Below, in pieces: positions 43,991 to 54,047 of a stretch of 64,000 nucleotides of DNA. The notes under the pieces are model-generated. The model made no database searches and was not told where the DNA came from. It saw only the letters and a list, made by a program, of their open reading frames with translations. Numbering within the stretch: position 1 is the first letter of the stretch; every line of letters begins with the position of its first letter. The stretch is from Hydrogenophaga taeniospiralis CCUG 15921 (GTDB lineage Bacteria; Pseudomonadota; Gammaproteobacteria; Burkholderiales; Burkholderiaceae_C): assembly GCF_001592305.1 (NCBI RefSeq), contig NZ_BCWR01000005.1:62001-126000 (forward strand). Direction: 5' to 3'. The translations under genes and the position numbers were made by a program.

Positions 43991-44511
43991 GCGATTCTGT
44001 AAAAGACCTCTGCCGAGGCCGGCATGTGCCGCCCCCAAAGAATGGGCCACCCCGCTCCAGTCAGCGAGGTTTTGCGATGCTCGAAACACTGGTCGCCGTG
44101 CTCGTGCTCGCCGTCGGTCTGCTGGGCATGGCAGGCTTGCAGCTGAACACCATCAAGACCACGCGCAGCAGCGAATTCCGCAGCCAGGCCGTGATGCTCA
44201 GCTACGCCATCCTGGACGCCATGCGAGCGGACAGGGCTGGCGCACTGGGCGGCGCTTACAACACCGCCACATCGAATACTTTGCCATTGAAGGCTGTGTG
44301 CAGTGCCGCTGGTATCACCGCTACCACCTTGGCCGACAACACCAAAAAAAGCTGGGTTGGGCGCCTCAGAAGCACCATGGGAGACCGCGATTCGACCTGT
44401 GGTGCTGTCTTTTGCCATGCGGACGGCGAATGCACGATTCAAATCAAATGGGACGACACGCTGGCTGGTGGCCTTGGCGCACAAACGGTTACGACAAGGA
44501 GTCGACTGTGA
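43987..44511 (+). CDS. pilV: Type IV pilus minor pilin PilV
   Basis: A 174-residue prepilin with a long basic leader (about 32 residues) ending at RG before FAMLETLVAVLVLAVGLLGMAGLQL, the PilV-type helix. The ATG at 43987 overlaps the fimT stop; another ATG at 43972 is in frame. It overlaps the next gene by GTGA. It is a component of the priming tip complex. Confidence 0.88.
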   Translation: MSDSVKDLCRGRHVPPPKNGPPRSSQRGFAMLETLVAVLVLAVGLLGMAGLQLNTIKTTRSSEFRSQAVMLSYAILDAMRADRAGALGGAYNTATSNTLPLKAVCSAAGITATTLADNTKKSWVGRLRSTMGDRDSTCGAVFCHADGECTIQIKWDDTLAGGLGAQTVTTRSRL

Positions 44512-45560
44512 AGGCTCCTCATCGGCTTCGACCATGCCGGCACGCCGGTGTCTGCAGCCCTGCGCGACAACGGGGCTTTAACCTCATCGAATTGATGATC
44601 GCAGTCACTCTGGGACTGTTCATCATTGGCGGAACCATCGGCATTTATCTCGCCAACGTGCAGGCTTTTCGGACCAACGAGGGATTGAGTCGCATCCAGG
44701 AGAACTTGCGCACCTCTTTTGAGGTCATGGCCAAGGAGCTTCGGCAGGCCGGAGGAACGATGTGTGGCTCCACACAGATCGCCAATGTGCTCAACGGCAG
44801 TGCCAGCCAATGGTCATCGAACTGGGCGGGCGGTACCCTTGTCGGGTACGACGGCGCCGAAGCCCCTGCCGTTGCATTTGGCTCTGAAGCTGGGCAGCGT
44901 CTTGCCGGAACCGACGCGATCAGCATGCTCAGCGGAGACCTGGGCAACAGCTCGTTCATCGTTTCCCACGACACCGCCGCCGCCGAATTTGAGCTGCCGA
45001 CCGGCCATGCCTTCAAGGGCGGCAAGCTCGTGGTGGTCTGCGATGGTCATTCGGCCACGTTGCTACAGCTCACGGGCGTCGATGGCACCCAAGCCTCTTA
45101 TAAGGCGGCAGCAACGGATGATGAGGCGGCACCAACGGTGGCACCCGGAAACTGCTCGACCGCACTGGGCTACCCCACCAATTGCGATGCGGGAACCACC
45201 AAGGCGTTTGACACCAATGCCGTGCTGGCCGAATTGACCGCAGCCACTTGGTACGTGGGCAACAACAGCCGAGGCGGGAAGTCTCTTTTCAGAGCCGGTG
45301 CCACTGCCAGTGAAGAAATCGCCGAGGGCGTGAGTGACCTGCAGATTCAGTACCTGCTCCAGGACGTTGCATCAAGGGAGCTGGACTCAAACTGGGTCGA
45401 CGCCTCCGCGATCACGGATTGGACCACGGCCGCAGCCAAGCAAGTGGTGGCGGTCCAGGTCACGCTCACGCTGGTGAGCAGCGGCAACATCGGAACCAAC
45501 AACAACCCCATTCAGCGTCAGCTGACATTCGTTGCGAACCTCAGGAGTCGCACCCCATGA
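44508..45560 (+). CDS. pilW: Type IV pilus assembly protein PilW
   Basis: A 350-residue large minor pilin. The leader ends RG before FNLIELMIAVTLGLFIIGGTIGIYLANVQAF. It contains EGLSRIQENLRTSFEVMAKELRQAG, typical of PilW. The start is GTG at 44508 with AAGGAG 6 bp upstream, overlapping the pilV stop; the open frame before it is a shadow of pilV. Confidence 0.9.
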   Translation: MKAPHRLRPCRHAGVCSPARQRGFNLIELMIAVTLGLFIIGGTIGIYLANVQAFRTNEGLSRIQENLRTSFEVMAKELRQAGGTMCGSTQIANVLNGSASQWSSNWAGGTLVGYDGAEAPAVAFGSEAGQRLAGTDAISMLSGDLGNSSFIVSHDTAAAEFELPTGHAFKGGKLVVVCDGHSATLLQLTGVDGTQASYKAAATDDEAAPTVAPGNCSTALGYPTNCDAGTTKAFDTNAVLAELTAATWYVGNNSRGGKSLFRAGATASEEIAEGVSDLQIQYLLQDVASRELDSNWVDASAITDWTTAAAKQVVAVQVTLTLVSSGNIGTNNNPIQRQLTFVANLRSRTP

Positions 45561-46096
45561 ACCACCACATTCGCCAGCAACGACAGCCGCGCCTGCGACA
45601 ACCGGCCAAGGAAAAGGGCGTGGTCCTGATCGTGGCGCTGATCATGCTTCTTGTCATGACGATCCTTGGGCTCACTGCCTTGAAATCCAGCGCCCTGGAA
45701 GAGCGCATGGCCGCCCACAGCTTTGATCGAAGCCTGTCGTTTCAGGCAACCGAAGCGGCCTTGCGTGAAGCGGAGGCACTGGTCGAAGAGTCCCGCCCCA
45801 CACCCGCAGCAGGAACCGGATGCAGCGAGGGCTATTGTGGGGCGCCGTCACCCACGCAAAAGCCTCGTTGGAAGGACAGCGAATTCGCCGGGTGGAAGAG
45901 CGGCACCAAGGTCACCAGTGGCGGCATCTCGATCACGCCGCAGTACTTTGTGGAATACCTGGGGGACACCTTCCCTTGTCAACCGACAGACCCGAGCTCG
46001 GGCGTCACTTGCAAACGGTACCGGGTCACGGCGCGAAGCAACGCTGGTGCGGATCGGGCAGCCGTCACGCTGCAATCGATCTACGCCACTGAATAA
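45557..46096 (+). CDS. pilX: Type IV pilus assembly protein PilX
   Basis: A 179-residue minor pilin. Its leader ends EKG before VVLIVALIMLLVMTILGLTALKSSALEERMA, the PilX signature with a weaker prepilin site. Overlaps pilW by ATGA and has CAGGAG upstream. Four cysteines in the globular part may form two disulfides. Confidence 0.88.
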   Translation: MNHHIRQQRQPRLRQPAKEKGVVLIVALIMLLVMTILGLTALKSSALEERMAAHSFDRSLSFQATEAALREAEALVEESRPTPAAGTGCSEGYCGAPSPTQKPRWKDSEFAGWKSGTKVTSGGISITPQYFVEYLGDTFPCQPTDPSSGVTCKRYRVTARSNAGADRAAVTLQSIYATE

Positions 46097-46120
46097 GAAG
46101 AGGCTCGCAGAGAAACCATC

Positions 46121-49100
46121 ATGAACATCCACAAGAACCTGAGAAGCTGGGCCCAATGGGGGCTGTGCGCCGCCCTGATTGGCTGCAACCTGGCTGTGAA
46201 TGCCGTCACGTGGCCCAACGTCCCGCTGGGCTCGACAACGGGTGCCATCCCCATGACGATGCTGGTTGCAGGCAAAGACCACAAGCTCTTCTATGAGGCC
46301 TACAACGATGCGAGCGACATCGATGGCGACGGCACGCTGGATCTGCGCTTCAAGCCCTCGATCAAGTATTTCGGACTGTTTGACACGGACCTTTGCTACG
46401 ACTACAGCTCGGCTAACAACCGCTTCGAGCCCAAGGGTGAAAGCAATGAAGAGGGTGCCTGCAAGAATGAAAGCCATGGCGCCTGGTCCGGGCGCTGGCT
46501 CAACTACATGACCACAAGCCGCATCGATGCATTGCGCAAGGTGCTCTATGGCGGCTACCGTGAAGTGGACACCAAGTCCGAGACCGTGATTCGGCGCGCC
46601 TACATTCCTCAAGACGCTCACAGCTGGGGCAAGGAATATCACAGCAGCGCAACGGATGGCTACCGGATTAGCGACTACACCGCGCTTGATCAACCCAAAA
46701 AGGGCACACGGCACTTCTTTGGCAGCATGACGCCCAATGCGGGGACGGACTGCAAGACACTCAGCGACTGCAGCGACAAGCTGCATCCCCTGTTGCGTAT
46801 CAAGACCAACGTCGGGGGCCTCGACGGTGGGTGGAGCAACGGAGTCAAAAACCCGGATAAAGAAGTTCGCATCTGGCAGTGGGCCAGCAAAGAGCGCCCG
46901 GTGCTGTCGGACAAACTTGGCGTCCTGGATACCTACTATTGGGAGGCCGACTTTCCCAGCGGAACGGGCAACCAGGACTTTCAGGTGCGGGTTCAAGTCT
47001 GCACCGCGACCTACAACACTGACTGCAAGCAGTACGGCGACAGCGACAAGCCCATCTACAAACCGGTCGGTCTGCTTCACGAGTTTGGCGAAAAAGACAG
47101 CATGCTGTTCGGCCTGCTCACCGGCAGCTACGACCAGGCAATGAGCGGTGGCCGACTGCGCAAGGTCATGTCATCTTTCTCGACCGAGGTCGATCCGGAC
47201 ACGGGCATCTTTACCGGCGATGCCCGCATCGTGAAGACATTTGACGCATTGCGCATCCGCGATTTCAACAACGGCAGAAGCGACAATCTCTATCGCAATA
47301 CGTGGCTTCTGGACCGCCCCATGTCCGAGGGCGAGTTCGTGGACTGGGGCAACCCCATTGGCGAGATGCTGTACGAAGCCACGCGCTACTACGCAGGCAA
47401 GAAGACTCCCACAGCGGCTTTCAACGGCACATCCACCGTGGACGCTGAAATGGGCCTGAACTCGGTCAAATGGGACGACCCCTATGACAGCGCCAGCGAG
47501 GCCAAGGCGGCGGTCTGTGCCCGTGCGAACTTCCTGACGATATCGGATGTGAATCCCTCGTACGACTCCGACTCGGTCCCCGGTTCTTCCTTCAAGATTC
47601 CGGTCAAGAACCAGTGGGGTTATTACGCTGGGGACATGGGCTTCTTCCTCGGCGACCTGGCGGGGCTAGACGTCACAGCTGAAGGTCGCGTGATCACAGG
47701 CGTTGAATCCAACATCACCGGGCAACGCTTCATTGGCCAGTCCGGTTCCACCTATGACAGCGCGCCCACGGCCAAGGAGGTCGAGTCGCTGGGGAACATC
47801 CGGGGTCTGGCCCCCGAGGAACCCACCAAAGAAGGCAGTTACTACAGCGCTTCGGTGTCCCGGTACGCCAAAACCACCGACCTGCGTCCTTCCATCGCCG
47901 GAGAGCAGACGGTGGACAACTTTGTGGTGGCGCTGAGCTCTCCCTTGCCCAGCATCGAGGCCACATTGCCCAGCGGCAAAGTCATCGCCCTGATCCCGTT
48001 TTCCAAGACGGTGGACAGCGACGCTTCTGCGGTCAAAGGCAAGTTCCAGCCAACCAACCAGATTGTTGACTTTTATGTCGAAAAGATCGCCAACTCAGGC
48101 CCCAAAGACCGCAACGAAAAGGTCAATGGGGGGCGCTACTACGCGGAGTTTCAGATCAACTTCGAGGACGTGGAGCAAGGGGCCGACCACGACATGGACG
48201 CCATCGCTCGCTATGTGATCAGGGCCACGGCGGACAACAAGCTGGAAGTCACCGTGACGCCCACCTACCAGCAAGGGAACAGCAAGCAGAACATGGGCTA
48301 CATCATTTCGGGCACGAACCGCGATGGCGTTTATCTGGTGGCCCGCGATGAACCGGAGAGCCCTGCGTATTTCCTGAACGTGCCGGCCGGGGAGTCGGCC
48401 GGCTACTGCGACAAGACCACGCTGACAGCAGAGGAAACCACCAAGTGCAAGAGCATACCCAGCGTTGGGCAGCCTGTGACAACGTACGCATTCTCGCCAG
48501 GCACGGCAAATGCGGCCACCTTGTTGAAAAGCCCCCTGTGGTACGCCGCGAAGCACGGCGGCTTTGTGGACCGAAACGGCAGCAACACCCCCAATCTTGA
48601 ACAAGAGTGGGATGCCGATGGCGACGGCGTTCCCGACACCTATTTCCTGGTGCAGAACCCGATGAAACTGAAAGAGTCCCTGAAAAAGGCGTTCAGCAAC
48701 ATCATCGAACGCAATGCCAGTGGCGGCAACGTGATTGCCAACAGCACATCCCTGAGCACGAGCGCCTTGGTCTATCAAGGTATTTACAACAGCGCCAAGT
48801 GGTCGGGCGATCTGGTTGCTTACCCCGTCACTACCAAGGGCGTTTCATCCACACCCGCCTGGAACGCTGCGGCGGAAATTCCGGAGCCCAATGGCAGCAA
48901 CGGCAGGAAGATATATTTCGGTTCGACAAAGGGCGAGAGCCTGAAGGGCAAGCAGTTCACGTGGGCGAACTTGTCCGACAGCGAAGAAGCCATGTTCGAC
49001 AACGACGAACACCTGCTGGACTACATTCGTGGCGTTCGCACCCGAGAATTGCAAAAAGGCGGCACGCTGAGGAATCGGTCCGCAACCACCGTCTTGGGCG

Positions 49101-50503
49101 ACATTGCGCATTCGTCGCCGGCTTATAGCAAGGACTCTGGAACGGTGTTCATTGGCGCCAACGATGGCATGCTGCACGCCTTTGACGCAAAAACGGGCAC
49201 GGAGCTGTTCGCCTACATTCCCAGCACAGGATTGCCGCGGCTGAAAGCCCTGACATCGCCAAGCTACGACACGAATCATCAGTATTTCGTGGATGGCGAC
49301 ATCTCTGTCACGTCCCAATCTCAGACACCTGGCGAAAATTTGTTGGTGGCGGCGCTGGGACGCGGTGGCAAGGGATTGTTTGCCCTCAATGTCACTACGC
49401 CAGGCAGCTTCAAAGGCGAGGATGTCCTATGGGAGCATCTGTCCGATACGGACGCGGACACGGATCTGGGCTATATGCTCGGCCGCCCCATGGTTGCAAA
49501 AATGCAAAACGGCGACTGGGCGGTCATCGTTGGAAACGGCTACAACAGTACCCGCCAGCGAGCCGTGCTCTATGTTTTCAATCTGAAAACAGGCAAATTG
49601 CTGAGCAAACTCGATACCGCGGTTGCTGGTGACAACGGCCTGGCAACACCTGGGCTGGTCTTTGACACGGCGGGCAAGGTGACCACCGCGTATGCGGGTG
49701 ACCTGAAAGGCAATGTCTGGAAGTTTGATCTGTCCGACGCCGACCCAAAAAACTGGAAGATTGCCTTGTCGGGCAGCCCATTGTTCACCGCCAAGGACGG
49801 TAGCGGAAAAGCCCAGCCCATTACAGCGCGCATTACCGCGACCAAGAACACCGTGTCCGGTGATACCCACTTCGACAAATGGTTCGTCCATTTTGGTACG
49901 GGCAGTGATTTCCAGTTGTCTGACCCTTCCGACACCAGCCAGCAAACGTGGTACGGCCTGATTGACGAAGGCAGCCCCATCAGCGGTCGTGCCGATCTCA
50001 AGGAGCGCTCTTTTAAACAGAAGACCGGGACTGTTTCTGGCAAGCCGGTCAGGACCATTGAGGTGGCAACCAATGGGGACATGGTCGGGAAGAAGGGCTT
50101 CTACCTTGACCTGCCAGCTGCGGGAGAAAGAATCGTTACCGCTTCCAACTACTACAAGCTTGCGGAGCCTGTTCTCCTCGCCAGCTCAGTGATCCCGCTC
50201 GACGATGTGTGCCTTCCTGGTGGCAGGGGCTATCTCAACGCCATCAACCCGTTCACGGGCGCACGGCTGACCAAGCCACTGTTCGATGTCAACAACGACG
50301 GCAAGTTCGACAAGGGCGACGCATTGAATGGCGACTATGTCAGCTCGATCGATGTGGGCGTCGGCAAGCCAGGAGAGGCCATCCTGATTGGAGACCGCCT
50401 CGTCGTGGGTGGCTCGACACCAGAGCCAAAAGACGTACGGGTCAATTTGGGCGCATCCTCATTCAAGGGGCGAATCGCATGGCGTGAGATCGTCGACAAC
50501 TGA
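46121..50503 (+). CDS. pilY1: PilY1 pilus tip protein
   Basis: A 1460-residue exported protein that sits at the pilus tip and controls extension, retraction and adhesion. A signal peptide (residues 1-28) is followed by a variable N-terminal part and a C-terminal beta-propeller (from about residue 970: GDIAHSSPAYSKDSGTVFIGANDGMLHAFDAKTG). Calcium-type loops are DIDGDGTLD at residues 66-74, DADGDGVPD mid-protein and DVNNDGKFD near the end. No von Willebrand domain MIDAS is evident. It is the fifth gene of the operon, 24 bp after pilX. Confidence 0.93.
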   Translation: MNIHKNLRSWAQWGLCAALIGCNLAVNAVTWPNVPLGSTTGAIPMTMLVAGKDHKLFYEAYNDASDIDGDGTLDLRFKPSIKYFGLFDTDLCYDYSSANNRFEPKGESNEEGACKNESHGAWSGRWLNYMTTSRIDALRKVLYGGYREVDTKSETVIRRAYIPQDAHSWGKEYHSSATDGYRISDYTALDQPKKGTRHFFGSMTPNAGTDCKTLSDCSDKLHPLLRIKTNVGGLDGGWSNGVKNPDKEVRIWQWASKERPVLSDKLGVLDTYYWEADFPSGTGNQDFQVRVQVCTATYNTDCKQYGDSDKPIYKPVGLLHEFGEKDSMLFGLLTGSYDQAMSGGRLRKVMSSFSTEVDPDTGIFTGDARIVKTFDALRIRDFNNGRSDNLYRNTWLLDRPMSEGEFVDWGNPIGEMLYEATRYYAGKKTPTAAFNGTSTVDAEMGLNSVKWDDPYDSASEAKAAVCARANFLTISDVNPSYDSDSVPGSSFKIPVKNQWGYYAGDMGFFLGDLAGLDVTAEGRVITGVESNITGQRFIGQSGSTYDSAPTAKEVESLGNIRGLAPEEPTKEGSYYSASVSRYAKTTDLRPSIAGEQTVDNFVVALSSPLPSIEATLPSGKVIALIPFSKTVDSDASAVKGKFQPTNQIVDFYVEKIANSGPKDRNEKVNGGRYYAEFQINFEDVEQGADHDMDAIARYVIRATADNKLEVTVTPTYQQGNSKQNMGYIISGTNRDGVYLVARDEPESPAYFLNVPAGESAGYCDKTTLTAEETTKCKSIPSVGQPVTTYAFSPGTANAATLLKSPLWYAAKHGGFVDRNGSNTPNLEQEWDADGDGVPDTYFLVQNPMKLKESLKKAFSNIIERNASGGNVIANSTSLSTSALVYQGIYNSAKWSGDLVAYPVTTKGVSSTPAWNAAAEIPEPNGSNGRKIYFGSTKGESLKGKQFTWANLSDSEEAMFDNDEHLLDYIRGVRTRELQKGGTLRNRSATTVLGDIAHSSPAYSKDSGTVFIGANDGMLHAFDAKTGTELFAYIPSTGLPRLKALTSPSYDTNHQYFVDGDISVTSQSQTPGENLLVAALGRGGKGLFALNVTTPGSFKGEDVLWEHLSDTDADTDLGYMLGRPMVAKMQNGDWAVIVGNGYNSTRQRAVLYVFNLKTGKLLSKLDTAVAGDNGLATPGLVFDTAGKVTTAYAGDLKGNVWKFDLSDADPKNWKIALSGSPLFTAKDGSGKAQPITARITATKNTVSGDTHFDKWFVHFGTGSDFQLSDPSDTSQQTWYGLIDEGSPISGRADLKERSFKQKTGTVSGKPVRTIEVATNGDMVGKKGFYLDLPAAGERIVTASNYYKLAEPVLLASSVIPLDDVCLPGGRGYLNAINPFTGARLTKPLFDVNNDGKFDKGDALNGDYVSSIDVGVGKPGEAILIGDRLVVGGSTPEPKDVRVNLGASSFKGRIAWREIVDN

Positions 50504-50519
50504 AGCAGCAGTAGAAGAT

Positions 50520-50993
50520 ATGTACTCCCCTCCAAACAGTCGCTTGACACCCATGCGGCGCAACCGTGGCTTCACCTTGATCGAGTTGATGGTCACCGTG
50601 GTCATCGTTGCCATCCTTAGCGCCATCGCCTATCCCTCCTACCTCAGCCACGTCATCAAGACGCGTCGCAGCTTGGCCGCAGGATGTTTGATTGAACATG
50701 CGCAATGGATGGAGCGCAACTACACCACCTGTCTGGCCTACGACAAGACGGGGGCGGGGTGTACGACCACAGTGAATACGGCGGCCCTCCCGTCGTTTTC
50801 ATGCAAGACCGACTTGACCGGGATCTACAGTTTTGCGATTGAAGGCACGCCTGCCATCAGTGGCTCAACCTATCTGTTGAGCGCCGCGCCCGTAGAGGGT
50901 GGCCCCCAGGCGAGTGACACCAAGTGTGGAAAGCTCACGTTGAACCAAGTGGGAACCAAGGGAGCAGCAGCCACCTCAGGCTGCTGGAAGTAA
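50520..50993 (+). CDS. pilE: Type IV minor pilin PilE
   Basis: A 157-residue prepilin. The leader ends NRG before FTLIELMVTVVIVAILSAIAYPSYLSHV. The globular domain has paired cysteines (including CLAYDKTGAGC and the terminal SGC). The ATG at 50520 gives a 17-residue leader; the ATG at 50553 gives a 6-residue leader and is equally possible. It closes the minor-pilin operon 16 bp after pilY1. Confidence 0.88.
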   Translation: MYSPPNSRLTPMRRNRGFTLIELMVTVVIVAILSAIAYPSYLSHVIKTRRSLAAGCLIEHAQWMERNYTTCLAYDKTGAGCTTTVNTAALPSFSCKTDLTGIYSFAIEGTPAISGSTYLLSAAPVEGGPQASDTKCGKLTLNQVGTKGAAATSGCWK

Positions 50994-51118
50994 GCCTCGT
51001 TGGCGGAGGGCCATCCGCAGTACATGGACCTTGCCGTAGGGCCAGGCGCTCGTCAGGCGAAATTCCACGGCATCGGTGTTGGAGCCGACCAGCCTCGCCG
51101 AACGAGGGGAAGCGCAGG

Positions 51119-51622
51119 TTAGGCAGCGACCTTACTCTTACTGGCCGCCTTTTTCGCCGGAGTCTTCACCGCGGGCAGGGCTGGCTTGCGGGGAGCGGCT
51201 TTGGCGGCAGGTTTTGCCGCGGTCTTCACGGCGGCCTTGGGGGCTGCGGCTTTCGCGGTGGTCTTTGTCGCGGTCGGTGATGCCTTGGGGGGCACGGGTT
51301 TGGCCGCGGTGGGCGCCGCAGGGATCGCAGCGGTCGGGGTGGGCGGCGCGGCTTTGGTGGATGCCTTGGTGGCGCTCTTGCCCTGGGCACTGGGGCGGCC
51401 GGTCTTGAGCGTGGGAACGGCGGCCAGGGCGGACTTGAAGGCGCCGTCGTTCAGGCCCTTGAGCATCGTGAGGCCGGCGCGCAGCAGCTCACTCTTCTTC
51501 ACCGACGTGCCCAGCGCAATGGCGCGGGTCTTGAGCAGGTCGATGATGGCGTATTCGGCCTTGGGGATGGTGAAACTGTCGCGCACGAGTTTCTGGTTCT
51601 TGGTGCTGTTCTTGCTGGCCAT
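51119..51622 (-). CDS. Histone H1-like DNA-binding protein
   Basis: A 167-residue protein. The first 75 residues form an ordered part (LVRDSFTIPKAEYAIIDLLKTRAIALG, SELLRAGLTMLKGL), and the last 90 are a low-complexity tail of Lys, Ala and Pro repeats (KAAAPKAAVKTAAKPAAK and alike), as in eukaryotic H1 and bacterial AlgP/BpH1-type proteins. It probably binds DNA or RNA without sequence preference. The start at 51622 has GGAG 6 bp upstream. A palindrome lies just ahead. Confidence 0.75.
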   Translation of the reverse strand: MASKNSTKNQKLVRDSFTIPKAEYAIIDLLKTRAIALGTSVKKSELLRAGLTMLKGLNDGAFKSALAAVPTLKTGRPSAQGKSATKASTKAAPPTPTAAIPAAPTAAKPVPPKASPTATKTTAKAAAPKAAVKTAAKPAAKAAPRKPALPAVKTPAKKAASKSKVAA

Positions 51623-51639
51623 GGGAAGCTCCATAAAGG

Positions 51640-51663
51640 TATAAACGGTATATACAGTTTATA
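51640..51663. promoter_or_regulatory. AT-rich palindrome ahead of the H1-like gene
   Basis: TATAAAC (51640-51646) and GTTTATA (51657-51663) form an exact 7-bp inverted repeat around GGTATATACA. It lies 18 bp upstream of the H1-like start and overlaps the likely -10 region, so it may be an operator. The region on to 51752 shows nothing else. Confidence 0.45.
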
Positions 51664-51752
51664 ACAATATCGGATCATCCCCGGCGCGACCCGGGCGGGC
51701 ACGGCTGCCAGGCCGGTGGCGCGGGCGGCCCCTGCACCGCCGCCTCACAGCA

Positions 51753-53237
51753 TCACCGGATGTCCGCGGTGAACTTCCAGGCCGTCTTTTGCCAGGCCAG
51801 CACCTCTTCGCCCAGCAGCCAGGCCGACTGCGGGTAGCGCTTGGCCCAGCCCGGGTTGGTGGCGAGCTTGAACGCACCGGGCTTGAAGCTCAGCTTCACC
51901 GACTCGTGCTCCGGCATCTGGCGCGCATGGCACAGCAGCACCGCCAGGCGCAGGCTCATGAGCTGCTTGGCGAACAGTTCGTCGCCCAGCGCCTGCTCCA
52001 GCTTGCGCAGTTTGCCGCGCTGGCCCAGCACCAGTTGGCTCATGCGGTGCAGTTCGGGAAACGAGAACCCGGGCGCGTCCACGTTGTCCAGGATGTAGGC
52101 GCCGTGGTGGTACGAGCGGTCGTGCGAGATGTGGGTGCCGATCTCGTGCAGGCGCGCGGCCCAGGCCAGCTTCTGCGAATAGCGTTCGTTCTGCGCATCC
52201 ACCGCGGCGATCTGGGAGAACAGGGCGGTGCTCACCGTGCTGACCCGCTGCGCCTGGGCTTCGTCAACGGAAAAACGCTCGGCCAGCCAGCGCACGGTGC
52301 GTTCGCGCACGTCGCCGCCGTGGGTGTCGCGGTCGATCAGGTCGTACAGGGCGCCCTGGCGCAGCGCGCCCTGCGCGGGCAGCATCTGCTGGATATCGAA
52401 CAGGTCGAAGATGGCGCGCAGCACACTCACGCCGCCGCCCAGAACGGCCCGGCGGTCTTCCTTGAGCCCGTCGAGCCGGACCTGTTCCAGGTTGCCGGCC
52501 TTGATCAGCCGCTCCACCAGCCAGTCCAGCCCGGAGCGGGTGATCACGCCGGAGGCCCAGCCGTTGGCGGCCAGGATGTCGGCCACCGCGCCCATCGTGC
52601 CCGAGGAGCCGTAGGCCACGTTCCATTCGGAGGGGGGGAAGGTGTCCAGCGCCTCGTCGAGCACCGCCTTGGCCGCGACCTCGGCGGTCTTGAAAGCGGC
52701 GGCGGTGAACTGGCCCTTGGGAAAGTAGCGCGTGGACCAGGCCACGCTGCCCAGCCGGTACGACTCCATGCGGCGGGCCTCGTAGCCTTCGCCCAGGATC
52801 ATTTCGGTGGAACGCCCGCCGATGTCCACCACCATGCGTTTTTCGTCGGACTGCGGCAGCAGGCGCGACACGCCTTGGTAGATCAGCCGGGCCTCTTCGT
52901 GGCCCGAGATGACCTCGATGGCGAAGCCCAGGATGGCCTGCGCGTTGCGCAGGAATTCGTCGCGGTTCTTGGCCTCGCGCAGGGTCTGCGTGGCCACGGC
53001 GCGCACCTGCTGTTTCTTGAAACCGTGCAGGCGCTCGGCGAAACGGGCCAGGCATTCCCAGCCGCGCTGCATGGCGGCCTGGTTCAGCACCTTGTTTTCG
53101 TCCAGCCCACTGCCCTGGCGGACGGTTTCCTTCAGGTATTCGATGCGTTCGATGTGGCCCGAGTGGAAGCGGCCGATTTCGAGCCGGAAGCTGTTGGAGC
53201 CGAGGTCGATCGCGGCCAGGAGGGTTCCGTTTTGCAT
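51753..53237 (-). CDS. ppx: Exopolyphosphatase (Ppx/GppA family)
   Basis: A 494-residue phosphatase of the actin-like ASKHA fold that removes phosphate from polyphosphate ends, or pppGpp in the GppA branch. The phosphate loops AAIDLGSNSFRLEI and VVDIGGRSTEMILGEG are present, with GSSGTMGAVADIL. The C-terminal HD-like domain (HEIGTHISHDRSYHHGAYIL) is retained. It is 11 kb from ppk and in the opposite direction. Confidence 0.92.
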   Translation of the reverse strand: MQNGTLLAAIDLGSNSFRLEIGRFHSGHIERIEYLKETVRQGSGLDENKVLNQAAMQRGWECLARFAERLHGFKKQQVRAVATQTLREAKNRDEFLRNAQAILGFAIEVISGHEEARLIYQGVSRLLPQSDEKRMVVDIGGRSTEMILGEGYEARRMESYRLGSVAWSTRYFPKGQFTAAAFKTAEVAAKAVLDEALDTFPPSEWNVAYGSSGTMGAVADILAANGWASGVITRSGLDWLVERLIKAGNLEQVRLDGLKEDRRAVLGGGVSVLRAIFDLFDIQQMLPAQGALRQGALYDLIDRDTHGGDVRERTVRWLAERFSVDEAQAQRVSTVSTALFSQIAAVDAQNERYSQKLAWAARLHEIGTHISHDRSYHHGAYILDNVDAPGFSFPELHRMSQLVLGQRGKLRKLEQALGDELFAKQLMSLRLAVLLCHARQMPEHESVKLSFKPGAFKLATNPGWAKRYPQSAWLLGEEVLAWQKTAWKFTADIR

Positions 53238-53411
53238 AGGGAGAGATGACCACGGCGGCGCCCGTGGGGGGCCGGTGGTCCGGGAAGTCGGATGAGGAGC
53301 CCGGATTGTGACGCATGGAGCGCACCCCGGACGGCCACAGGCGCCCGCGTGGGCCGGCGAAAAATGGAAACTGTTTGTTGGCGCCGAGGCTCCCCGGGCG
53401 GCCGGGCCTGG

Positions 53412-54047
53412 CTACAGGCTGCTGATGTAGTCCGCCGTGTGCGGCCGCAGGCGCGGGGTCTTGCGCCGGGTGACGCTGCCGATGTTGATGCAGCAGATGG
53501 CCTGTTCGCCCGGCCCCAGACCAAACAGGCTGCGCAGGCGCGGCGAGGCCATGGCCTGACCGCTGGTCAGGCCGGTGCCCAGGCCGAGCGCGTGGGCCGT
53601 GAGCAGGATGTTCTGGATCGCGCAGCCCAGCGACACCAGGCGCTCGGCGTCGCCCACCTCGGCCTCGGCCGGCTCATGGGACCGGGGCGGGGTGTCGGCC
53701 AGGGCGTGTGGGTCGTTCAGGCGGGCCACGGCCAGCATCAGAAAGGGCGCGCGGTGGGCTTTCTCCCGCGCGTTGTCGATCTGCTCCCCGGTGGCGTTCG
53801 GGTCGCGGTCCATCAGGGCGAGCCCGAAGGCGTCGGCCAGCAGCCAGCGCCGCGCATAGGGCACGATCACGAAGCGCCAGGGCGTGAGTTGTCCGTGGTC
53901 GGGCGCGGCCGCAGCGGCGCCCAGGATGGTCTGCAACTGGGCCGGCGTGGGCCCGGGCGCGTCCAGACGACGGGGTGACACGTTGTGCCGCGAGTGGATC
54001 AGCGCGCTGGCGAAGTCCGACAGTTCCGGGCTGACGGTGGCGTCCAT
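53412..54047 (-). CDS. Nitroreductase-family flavoprotein
   Basis: A 211-residue FMN reductase of the nitroreductase superfamily: HSRHNVSPRRLD (the RRS/RRxxR FMN phosphate region), AAAAPDHGQLTPWRFVIV, and LGCAIQNILLTAHALGLGTGL. The substrate is unknown. The ATG at 54047 has AGGAG and shares one base with the stop of the preceding gene (TGATG), so it is the last gene of the molybdoenzyme operon. Confidence 0.85.
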   Translation of the reverse strand: MDATVSPELSDFASALIHSRHNVSPRRLDAPGPTPAQLQTILGAAAAAPDHGQLTPWRFVIVPYARRWLLADAFGLALMDRDPNATGEQIDNAREKAHRAPFLMLAVARLNDPHALADTPPRSHEPAEAEVGDAERLVSLGCAIQNILLTAHALGLGTGLTSGQAMASPRLRSLFGLGPGEQAICCINIGSVTRRKTPRLRPHTADYISSL

